From positions 1 to 64,000 of the forward strand of contig WHVA01000081.1 of the NCBI GenBank assembly GCA_015179125.1: DNA of 64,000 nucleotides. Reading direction: 5' to 3'. The number at the start of each line of letters is the position of its first letter. The stretch's first letter is position 1. Shown here piece after piece: positions 30,487-40,006 of the stretch. A program made the position numbers and the translations under genes. Below the pieces are notes generated by a model that was given only the letters and a program-made list of their open reading frames with translations, made no database searches and was not told where the DNA came from. The stretch is from Gautieria morchelliformis (taxonomy: Eukaryota > Basidiomycota > Agaricomycetes > Gomphales > Gomphaceae).

Positions 30487-31262
30487 CTCTCTGTGATTTC
30501 AGTCTGGCATGTTTTCAAGACCCACAAATGATTGGTTACATATCAACATGCTACTACCATGCTCCAGAGATAATGGTCACATAGCAAAAGTATGACATAG
30601 CGAGTGAGATATTTGCTTCATTCTTGGGTTGGACCAGAGTGTTTACAACTGACATATGGACATTTGGAGCCCTGGATGCATAGTTGCAGAAATGTTCGAG
30701 GGCAAGCCACTTTTCCCAGGCAAAGACCGTTTGTGATCCCCTCAGCTCCATGGCATACTTCTATTCTGACCTCATCTCCATTTATAGGTGTAAAACAATT
30801 TTCAATAATTACTGAGCTCCTAGGCATGCCGCCAGAAAATGACATCCAGACAATCTCCAGTGAAAATGTAGATGCCATGCGCTTTCATGCCTCAGTAAAA
30901 GACTAATCTCTCCACTTGAGATGCTCCGGTTTGTGCAAAGCCTTGCAAAGCATGAACGCATTCCATTTCACAAAAATCTACAGTGCATGGATGAAAGTGG
31001 TACATTTTTCACATACACTGATGAGGCATCACTCACATGTTTTGCCATTGATTAGCACTCAACCTGCTGGAGAAGATGCTTGTGTATGATCCACGCAAGT
31101 ACATAATGGGAACCCACTGTCTTGCAGAGGAGTATGTCTCGCCATACCATGACCCAAGCAATGAGCCTGTTACGAATGAGAAGTTTGACTGGAGTTTCAA
31201 AGACCCCGAGCTCCTTGTGGATACCTGGAAAGTCATGTGTTTGGAAATTCTAGGCGAGTGTT
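30487..31262 (+). pseudogene. Decayed MAP kinase gene fragment (Hog1/Sty1 type)
   Basis: Scattered frames spell the C-terminal half of a stress MAP kinase: [80 protein letters not shown] and a final EILGE. The TGY activation motif is mutated in the visible copy (MIGY) and DFG reads DFS. Stops and shifts interrupt it repe­atedly. The N-terminal lobe is missing. It is a captured or duplicated host fragment, not functional. Confidence 0.75.
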
Positions 31263-31354
31263 TTTGGATAGTCTAATCAGATGTGCAGCTAGATGCTTCA
31301 CAGATTTCCACCAAGTTGGTAGCAGGTCCTGAAGATCACAAGGAATGGAGAGCA

Positions 31355-31790
31355 TGCGCTGGGTCCCGGCACTGCCAGTCAGCGCACGCTGCGCTGACAG
31401 CGCCAGGTACCAGCGACCGCGTGCGCTGACAGCACCAGCCGCCGACGCACCATGCGCTGACACGCCAGCCACCAGCGCACTCTCCCCAGCGCACCGTGCG
31501 CTGTCAGCGCCAGCCGCCAGCACAGCATGCGCTGACCGCGGCCTGACAGTGCCAGCCACCGACGCACCGTGCGCTGACCGTACGCTGTCAATGCCAGCTG
31601 CCAGCGCACAGTGCGCTGTCAGCGCCAGTCGCCAGCGCACGGTGCGCTGACCGTGCGCTGACAGCGCCAGCCACCGACGCACCGTGTGCTGACCGTACGC
31701 TGTCAATGCCAGCCGCCAGCGCACAGTGCGCTGACCGCGCCAGCCACCGACGCACAGTGCGCTGACCGTGCGCTGACCGACACTGTTTCC
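31355..31790 (+). repeat. GC-rich minisatellite array, left
   Basis: Degenerate tandem units built from CAGCGCCAGCC, ACCGACGCACCG and TGCGCTGACCGTGCGCTGA, about 30-44 bp each. The minus strand stays open across it (191 codons) only because of the repeat; I do not call a gene. Confidence 0.85.
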
Positions 31791-31889
31791 ATCTGATGCC
31801 AATTGCAATTATTCACTCCGCTTCATAGAAATATTTCTGATGAAGGCTTCGATTTGTCCCTTCATGGTCAACTTACTGGCACAGGGCCG

Positions 31890-32694
31890 CTGGAGGCAGA
31901 AATTATCTTGATTGAGCCTGCTTTCTAACTTGTCTGATTTAGCTCTGAGTGGGACCAATTTATTCCTCACTGCTGGGGCAACAACTACAGAACACCTTAA
32001 TGGCCGCATTGTTCCGAAGAGTGGCAACGATCTCGATGTCATCGGTGTCCTCTTCTCTAACTTCCTAGCGGGAAAGAACCAAACACTCAAGGTCCAGGGC
32101 GATACAGTTGATCCTGGCGGGCAGGGTCAAATGGTGTCTTGGCTGAGCACAGTGTTCAAGACACTGACTTTGGATGTTACCTTACCTGGTCAAGTATTCA
32201 AGGTAAGCTAATAGATCTATTTTCGTGCACCTACTCCCGCTTATTGCCAACGTGTCGCTAGATTATAGACTCGATCACAATCGAAGACCTGGAACTTGAT
32301 TTGACCCAACAAAGCGAAGACTTCAACCCACTGACAAGCTCCAAAACGACTTTGGCAACCTTCCAAAATCCATTTGGATTCTCTTCAAGTAGTGCAAGCT
32401 AGCGAAGATATTATCATCGAATTCAACGGAGCTGACGCTGCAGCGGTATGTTTGCACTCATGCATTCGACCTGCAATTTTGTATCTACTGCTGACCACTC
32501 CTCTTGTAGTTGAACGTCCCAACGGCAATGATGAACAGCAGTGTCTCGACAGGAAACGTGACTGACTTGCTCATTCACTTCAGCAACCAGACTCTACACT
32601 CTTTGGGCAACGGCGCTTTCGGGTCATTTTTTGCACAAGTTACGTGCAACCAAAGCAGGTGTCCCCCAGTCAAAAGTTTCCTGCATGGTTAAAT
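31890..32694 (+). pseudogene. DUF3712-like gene fragment between minisatellite arms
   Basis: Three exon pieces can be read: LSDLALSGTNLFL to TLPGQVFK (to 32202), IIDSITIEDLELDLTQQ (32262 on) and LNVPTAMMNSSVSTGN (32510 on). Introns have GTAAGC/CTAG (32203-32261) and GTATGT/GTAG (32446-32509). A two-base loss near 32375 shifts the frame before LQVVQASEDIIIEF. These motifs resemble the fungal DUF3712 family of membrane-linked proteins of unknown role. Retained introns mean DNA-level capture, not retroposition. Both ends are missing. Confidence 0.65.
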
Positions 32695-32730
32695 CTGAAG
32701 GACCATCTATAAAAATCATCAGCCCCTCTG

Positions 32731-33005
32731 GTCAGCGCACGGTGCGCTGGTGGCTGGCACTGTCAGCGCACGGTCAGCGCATGGCGCGCTGGTGGCTGGC
32801 GCTGACAGCGCATGGTCAGTGCACGGTGCGCTGGTGACTGGCACTGTCAGCACACGGTGCGCTGGTGGCTGGCGCTGACAGCACACGGTGCGCTGGTGAC
32901 TGGCGCTGTCAGCGCACGGTCAGCGCACGGTGCACTGGTGGCTGACGCTGTCAGCGCATGGTCGGCGCACAGGGTGTTGGCGGCTGGCACTGGTCAGCAC
33001 ATGGT
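32731..33005 (-). repeat. GC-rich minisatellite array, right (inverted)
   Basis: GGTCAGCGCACGGTGCGCTG and GTGGCTGGCGCTG units are the reverse complement of the left array. With it they make a large inverted repeat around the DUF3712-like fragment. Confidence 0.85.
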
Positions 33006-33009
33006 CAAG

Positions 33010-33460
33010 GTACTATTCCAATTTCTGGACAATTTCCCAACCCAAGAAATCCTCAGGAAATCTTTGAGATATTGTGAATTTCCTGCTACTAGAAACTGAA
33101 TATTTAGTATAATTTCCAGAGTCAGGAAATCATAGAGAAATATAAAATTTTCACAAGATTTCCTGCCAAGATTTGCACAATTTCCCAATATTTTCCTGTA
33201 CCAGAAAACTCTGAGGAAATTTAGAATTTACCCATGATTTCTTTAGATAGGAAATCACGGTTAAACTGTCAGTTTCCGGAGCCAGTTTTCTCACGATTTC
33301 CTGGGCCATATTTTTACAATTTTTATACAATTTCCTGAACTTTGGAAACCCTTGTAAAACATTAAATTTCCTCTAAATTTCCTGTCTCGGGAAACTCTCA
33401 AGAAACGTGGAATTTCCATAGGATTTTCAGAAGGTTTCCTGACTTGAGAAATTTTGCCAT
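33010..33460. repeat. AT-rich degenerate repeat of ATTTCC/GGAAA words
   Basis: AATTTCCTG, GGAAATC and GAATTTCC recur every 15-30 bases on alternating strands, with no open frame. It directly follows the right minisatellite. Confidence 0.6.
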
Positions 33461-34289
33461 GCCTCCAGTGTAAAGGGGGTTAACGAGCTATGCCTGGTTC
33501 ACATCGCTCGAATAATTCAGTATGAGATTCCCAAATTCCTGATGAAATGAGACGCCCTGCAGATGTCCACTCATGCAGGAGGACAGGGCCCGACATGCCC
33601 GTCTGAGGATCTCACTAAAGACTTTCCAAAGGCGGACTCGGCCGGAGCACGGCGTAATGTCAAGTTTGCCTTTTCATTTTCGAGGAATGCGTTTTATGGC
33701 GTCCGAAGTACTGATCTTAATACATATAAGTATCAACGCCCGACAGAATCTGCAGAACACCCTCGAGGGTAGTCACCGACCAGTGAAGAGCTTGCTTCGG
33801 CCTTATTTAATTGTGGCGCACGGCCTATTATAAGTTGGCCGAATTCTGGCCATCGCGAATTGTGCACGTTACCGAAGATTAAATAAAACTTCGCAGGCAC
33901 AACTTTTTGTAGTAATTGCGAGGTTCATGAGTCACCGGTTGGTTGGTTATGGGAGCCAGGTCAAAGTTCTAATACAGCGCAAAGCTTCGAAACCTGAAGC
34001 TTGAAGAAGGATCACGACAGCTTGCCTTCATTAACGGCCATCGAAGGTGTGAAAAGTTTCACATCTTCGAGCCCGCATGAAGCGTACCTGACAACTTCCA
34101 TGTCTTAGGCTACTACCGTAAGTATAAGTATAGGATCCATCGTTACGATGCTGCGTAGATCGCCCGACACCGACGTTGTCTCGAATTGTCTTGTCGCTCG
34201 TGTCGGTCTTACTCGCGCTCAGAGGCCCAACTCACAGTACGCTCTTTTGACCTTAACCCACGTGGCTAGTACTCCAAGACCACCGATCC
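33461..34289. other. Intergenic DNA, border of transposon block and genes
   Basis: No domain, repeat family or RNA gene recognised. It probably includes the promoter of the gene at 34290. Confidence 0.5.
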
Positions 34290-35988
34290 ATGCCGGAGCC
34301 TGCCGTTCCCTTTCCTCGCTCTGTAGACCAGGCATCATGTCCTGATTTACACGCATCTGATCCCAAAGATCTCTTCTATGCGCGCTCATCAGCCACAAAC
34401 CTGATGAACCAACAGGCTGGTCATGTTACCGCTCGACCCCACTCTCTGCGGTTGTTGCACGTCCCTACACATGCGCAGGACTCAGCTCCCTTGAGGTTCC
34501 CCAGCATCGCAAGCGCCATTACATATACACATAGCCTCCAGTATCCTGACGATAATTGTTCTATACAAGGGGAAGACCTTCCTGATTGTAATAACGAGGT
34601 TCTCCCCCGGTACGCTCACTACGGGCATCATATGGCAAGCAAACGTGTATCATCTCTCCCCGAGTCCCAGCAATCAATATTCCGACATGTCGCCCGTCCT
34701 TTCTCCAGGAAAATGAGCGCCGAATTACTTTCGTTGAATTCCGCAGGTTCCTCCCCAGTCACACCCACCACTCCACTCTTTCAGTCCACTCCTGCCATCG
34801 CTAATTTCACCACGAGTCCTTTCCCCGATGATGTGCCATATTCCAAGGTCGACCGGAGCAACCTTTCCAAAGATACAAACATGACAGGATTTACACAGGA
34901 TGAGAAACCAAAACCCGCCGTCCGGTTACGGAAAGTATCCCGCGACCGACGTGTAGGGCACCAAGAAATTAGTACATTTCACCCGCACAGGGAGGTGACC
35001 TTAGAGCAGCTCCAGCACGTTCGGAATCTGGACGTGCTTGATCAGGAGGGGAAGAAGCTTCGATTTGGCGTTCTATGGCAAGATCAGCCCACCTGTGTTA
35101 TATTTATCCGACATTTCTGGTCAGTGGTGACTTGTCGCCATGTTAGCCATCACATACTAACAAACACCAGGTGTCCTTCATGTATGGATTACATACGGTC
35201 CATCAAGGAGCAGGTGGGGCCGGATGTACTCGACAAGGCTGGCGTTAGGTTGGTAATCATATCAAATGGTTCACCTGCCATGATCAAGTCATACAACAGT
35301 AAGTGCTTCTTTGTATTTGCAAGATATGTAACGCTAAGTCGTCCTTCGTAGAAATATTCCATCTTCCCTTTCCACTATACACTGACCCGACATGTGCCCT
35401 TTACCATGCTCTTGGCATGACCTTACGCACGACCGACGGTGGACCAGACTCCGAGCGTGGAGATTACATTCGACATGGTGCCACCACTGGCGTTGCCATG
35501 GTCTTGAAGAACGCTTTGAGCACGAGAATGCCCTTACACAAGAGGGTAGGTGATGTTAAACAACTGGGCGGCGAATTTATCCTAGGTCCTGGGTGAGTGA
35601 CTGACTTCTATATACAACGGCGTATTAACTAAATGATGGCGGCCCTAGCCTTCACTGCTCCTTTGTGTCCCGAATGCATAACACACGGTCACATACACCA
35701 GTGAAAGATGTGCTCTCTGCAGCCGGTGTGCAAATAGACCGATACCGGGGGACTACCTCACAAACGTTCTATGATAACGAAGAACAATGGATGAAAGACC
35801 GCGAGGCAGAGCTAAAACGGATACAGGCAAGGAAGGGAAGGCGGCGTGGGTTCATCATGGGCGAGCATCGAAACAGCGGAAGCAGCGATCTCGACCGTGA
35901 CTCGGTGGATTTGGGCCCGGTTCCGTACCGGGCTGCGAGAGAACTCGGTTACATCAAAGAAAGTCCAGATGGCTCAGAAACAGATTAA
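34290..35988 (+). CDS. Thioredoxin-fold AhpC/TSA-like (PRXL2/AAED1-type) protein
   Basis: Four exons, 34290-35119, 35171-35298, 35352-35592 and 35649-35988, give 512 aa in frame; the introns are 51-56 bp, the first with branch TACTAAC. The N-terminal 230 or so residues are Ser/Pro-rich and look disordered. Residues about 265-410 form the thioredoxin-like fold: LRFGVLWQDQPTCVIFIRHF, WCPSCMDYI with the candidate redox Cys pair across the first splice site, LVIISNG, FPLYTDPT and LGMTLR. The family includes small peroxiredoxin-like proteins, often uncharacterised; cytosolic redox activity is inferred. The C-terminus is basic then acidic. Confidence 0.85.
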
Positions 35989-36309
35989 GCATCGCAGGCG
36001 ATGTCGTGTTGGATCGGTGCTGCATCTTTTGCATTTCTCCAGCAGCATCGTCATCGAATGCCCTTCTATGCTGTCTTTCGCATCAGTTCGCTGCACTCTC
36101 TTTCCCAGGGACCCTTAAGACTCCAACAGGTATCTTGTATTCACATTAGGAGGGTGATGGAGGAATCCAGGATCGGGCCAAGTGTTCCAAACTTAGGTCG
36201 TCTCGATATAACGGTGGAAACTTTGTCGCGACTAGTACGATCGCAGCGTAACTGCATAATGGAACCGCAATGTCACAGCAGCTAGTGTACATAACTTTAA
36301 TGAAGTCTG

Positions 36310-37104
36310 TCACTGGGCGTACAAAGAATTCTCTTTGATATAGGCGGCAATGAGTCTAGGAACCTTTCGTTGCCAGGCATTTGATGCGTTCCGGACCATA
36401 TCCCTGACTTCACTAGAGCTTAATGTCCGCACTTCCTCGCCAATGTCGACCAATGCTACAGCGCCAGAGTCAATATACTCCGCAACTGCATCCAACACCT
36501 TTGTGTCTACTTGAGAGTAGCTTGCGCCGGAAGTACGTCGGGCGCAGATGACTCTCGAGTCATCTCCAGACGTGGAAAAAAATCGTCCAAGGGCATCCTT
36601 CATCAATGCTTCGGACCCATAATATCTGGGGGCAAAGAGGCGCTCCAAAGTGTCGAAACCGACTAGGAAGGTAAACTGTACATGCGCCGAGGAGGACAAT
36701 GCAATTATTCGTTCATCGAGGAAGGGCTTGAGCACTGCAGACTTTCCAACAAATGTGGGCTCTTGGCAGACCGCAACGGCGATATTTGGCGAACCACGAT
36801 CTGCAGACTGCGACTGTAGCTCGCGTGCCAGAAGAACCATCATATGTAGTCTCTGCGATGGAGTAGCATCTCCTGGTTTCAATGTCTTATCCGCATTTTT
36901 GGTGGAAAATAATAGCAGTGTCGCATCAAAAGTCCGTGGAGTGGTGGCCTCCTCTGAAGCCGGTGAGCTCGAGGCTGGCAGGCGTGCAAGAGCTAGATGT
37001 GCGTTTGTTGGCGGATTGAATGAGGAATCAAGCACAGAGAGTGACAACCTGTCCCCTGGAGCAAGTGAGTTCAAGGTCTTCTCAGGTTCTCCATGACAGA
37101 CCAT
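36310..37104 (-). CDS. Nicotinamide/nicotinate nucleotide adenylyltransferase-like protein (Pof1 type)
   Basis: Single exon, ATG at 37104, 264 aa. Near the N-terminus VLDSSFNPPTNAHLALAR carries the nucleotidyltransferase (H/T)xGH-like motif as PTNAH; near the C-terminus LSSSEVRDMV matches the ISSTxxR signature; FTFLVGFDTLERLFAPRYY lies between. The family joins an AMP moiety from ATP to NMN or a related nucleotide in NAD synthesis or salvage. The frame is open to 37170 but begins there without ATG, so 37104 is chosen. It is convergent with the preceding gene; their stops lie about 320 bp apart (35989-36309 holds nothing else). Confidence 0.83.
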   Translation of the reverse strand: MVCHGEPEKTLNSLAPGDRLSLSVLDSSFNPPTNAHLALARLPASSSPASEEATTPRTFDATLLLFSTKNADKTLKPGDATPSQRLHMMVLLARELQSQSADRGSPNIAVAVCQEPTFVGKSAVLKPFLDERIIALSSSAHVQFTFLVGFDTLERLFAPRYYGSEALMKDALGRFFSTSGDDSRVICARRTSGASYSQVDTKVLDAVAEYIDSGAVALVDIGEEVRTLSSSEVRDMVRNASNAWQRKVPRLIAAYIKENSLYAQ

Positions 37105-37752
37105 GGTTTCCCTTCGTCTTTGGAGTCTCGGGAAGAGGCCAAGAAGGGTGAGACGTATAAACAAGTTCAACTGGAGTCTTGTGATTCATCGCAAAGCGTT
37201 CTGAAATGGCGGCATGCGGATCCATCATAAGTTTATGAGGTGTACGTAGTGTCGGACAAACCGTATCATGCCACTACTAGGATGGTTACTAATCAGTACC
37301 GTACCGTACGTGAAAGAATATTTGTTTTCAGTTCTTATGTGCGATAGTGTATACAGAGAAGACATTCGTAGATATATTGACCAAAATCACAGTGTATGAG
37401 GCGTCTGTGTTGATTGTGTCGAGAGAGTACAATTAATTCCAATCGCCATCAAAGCCACATGCAGGCCTGCGGGAGTCGACAACTTCTTAGATGGGAAAGA
37501 CAGAAAATATTCCAGGATTGGCCGAGTTTAAGTGTGAGTACATGAGCGAATGTACGGTATCTGCTGTGACACTGGCAAGTTCTGATGATTGGCCAACGTT
37601 GTGAGCACATGAGGGAATTTACGGTATCTCCGGCCGTCACTCAAAAAGTGCCGTGCGCTAACTCTCGTCAGTACACAAGGGTGTGGCTGCCTTCACAAAG
37701 TCGTCGTATAATTCTTAAACCTTCACTACCAGCCAGTCGAAGAATCTGAAAA
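37105..37752. promoter_or_regulatory. Divergent promoter region with duplicated ATTGG module
   Basis: It separates the minus-strand NMNAT-like gene from the plus-strand GNAT gene. Two imperfect copies of a roughly 45-bp module (37516-37562 and 37587-37629) share GATTGGCC, GTGAG(T/C)ACATGAG and TACGGTATCT. Each contains ATTGG, the reverse of CCAAT. Confidence 0.5.
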
Positions 37753-38599
37753 ATGAATGCGCCTTCGTTAGAATTAACGACTGAAGCTACCTATATTCTG
37801 CGTATGTCTTTCAGTTCTTCTGAACAATATCAGAACACGCAGCTACAGGGGCGTAACTTGCAGGTTTACCCAACCCTTACAGCCGGATAATCATAACTTG
37901 TCCCAATCTCAACGACGATCGAGTTTACCCTTGGATGGGCGCCGGTCTCCCGTATCCGCACGAGCATAAGCATGCACTGGCTTGGTTGAATTCAGTCAAA
38001 GTAGCCTGCGATCTCGGGCAGCAGAACCTTAAATTACCCACCGCTAAGAAACCAACACCTCACTTCATTCAAGAGTGCCCGGTGCGTATTCTTAAGGAGG
38101 TGAAAGAAGACAAGGTGGTCTTCTTGGGGGATTGTGGAATTACCAGGTGAACCTGTAGAATAAAAATGCCACATAAGTGCGCTGACCATGAGCAGATGGG
38201 GTTTTCCAGATGTGATGGATAAGCATCAGCGAGCAACTCAAGGAAGATAATAAGGCAAAGATCACTGGTGATCCTGCCATCATCTGGTCTATAGGCTGTA
38301 TGTGTTCGTTAAGCGCAATCTCGAAGTGATACATTCCGAATTACACACTTGCAGATTATCTTGATCCGAAATATCATGGGAAGGGAGTTATGAAAACCGT
38401 GATTCGTTGTCTCCTGAGCTGGGCGACGACGAATATGAATGTGCGGCACATGCGAACTACAGCCATGGAGGGCAATGAACCTAGCGTGAACATTCTGGAG
38501 CAGAACGGTTTCGTGGTGGAACAAACAATTCCCGAATTTGCAGTGAAATCAGGAGTTAAAGTAGGATTGCATGTTCTCGAATGGAGAGCCCCTTCTTGA
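37753..38599 (+). CDS. GNAT-family N-acetyltransferase
   Basis: Exon 1 is 37753-37801 and exon 2 37864-38146 (62-bp intron, GTATGT/GCAG), giving ATYILRLPNPYSRIIIT and DDRVYPWMGAGLPYPHEH. The last exons end at 38297 and run 38355-38599, with DPAIIWSIGYYLDPKYHGKG, the acetyl-CoA loop motif (R/Q-x-x-G-x-G/A-like HGKG), and VNILEQNGFVVE. Between them the frame closes with an acceptor at 38229. A nearer acceptor at 38195 gives the family-like WGFPDVMD but then needs a one-base shift. The family transfers acetyl groups from acetyl-CoA to amines or protein N-termini (RimJ/RimL-like); the substrate is unknown. Confidence 0.75.
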
Positions 38600-40006
38600 C
38601 AGAACGCTCGCGGGTTACACAGTTAAGAATTTACATCTTTTTGATCCTGAGGAAAATCTTGCAAACACTCGATATGTCAGAATCAAGCCCGAGTGAGATA
38701 TCGCGCCACTCAAAACTTAGCCTTGCATCCCCACAGGTAGTGGGTTGCATTCTGGTGAATCCAAGCTTGTGGACGAGCAAATGGGTACGAAGAGCGATAC
38801 TTGATGAGCTAATAACAAACTGTAGTGGGGAATTCCATGCCCTGGTGTTGTTCTCAGCCGCGAAGGTTGAGCATACCCACTGTGTGTAGAGCTGTTGCCC
38901 ATCAGGCGTCAAAGAATATCAGCCCCAGGTTTCGCTGTCAAGGTTCCGCTGTCAAGGGTGATTGATGAAGTCTAAATCCGTTGAGAGTTGGTTCAACCTG
39001 GCCAGCAACCGATTCGCCGTGTTTATATGACCAAGGTGCCCTATGTCTCTGAAAACGTCGGATTCTGAGCCTCGGAGGGCGGCAGTAAGGCAATACACCC
39101 ACTAACTTGAACAGCGCTGGCCGTCTCAAAGTCAGTTGGGAAACGTCCGGAGTACAGGCGGTTTGCATCTGAAACGAAATCGATAGAGAGGAGCACATTG
39201 CTCCAGGTTGCTCACTATCCATACCTGTAATGAACGAAATTCAGTGGTAAACACGTACCCAATGGAATGACTTCCACCGTTCCACGCGGGCAAGGCGTGG
39301 CCTCAAGATTCCTCTAAATAGAAGCGACTGAGAATTCCTGTGATGGACAAAGAATATCAGTAATTTGCTATTTGCCAAGAGAGTAAATCACACCTTTTTA
39401 CGCACAATACTTGAAGCCAAGCTCGCGAGTAGGCTTACATTGGAAAATTAAACACCAGTAACAGGCGAGTGTCGAGCTCATCTTCGGGATCGACACCGAA
39501 GTTATGAGTTAGTTTCATATGCTATTGGCGTATTGTCCATGCCCCCTGGATCTAGTGAGCAGGAAGTCCTGCATACTTGAGAAGTTAACAGTCGTGACCA
39601 AAGTGGCGTGTGGCTGGGTGATATCTCCTTGCGATAGGTTACAGTAACTCTTTAATATTGTCTGAGGCGCCTAGAATCATTAACTGTTTTGTTGAACGAC
39701 GAACCAGATGAAGCATTTCCTAGGCTTTAGCGATTGGGATAACAGTCTATGTTGCTTTGCCGCGAGTAACAGTAAGAATGCCTTCTTCATGGCAAAGATG
39801 TGACTTCCTGGTACTTAGCACTTCTAAGATTTCCGGAGTATTTCCACGAGTCGACTACGTACTAGTACATGCAGAGTGATGAGTGGTTTCAGCTGTATAA
39901 AGAGAGCTCAGTCTTCTTACTCTAGGTAGATTATCATGCCTAGTTTATGTAGATATACCCCAATAAATTCAACGCGTGCCCATAACGAAGAAAAATCTTG
40001 CATATG
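38600..40006. other. 1.4 kb without a recognised gene
   Basis: Only short frames without domains (for example 38938-39222 minus, 94 codons). No repeat, tRNA or transposon signature seen. It serves as the shared 3' region of the GNAT and arrestin genes, which converge here. Confidence 0.5.

Noticed and set aside
36310-37170. Longer NMNAT-like start at 37170
   Set aside because: The first codon there is TTG; the first in-frame ATG is at 37104, just before conserved sequence.
38581-38889. 102-codon frame overlapping the end of the GNAT gene
   Set aside because: It overlaps the end of a better-supported coding exon and has no domain.
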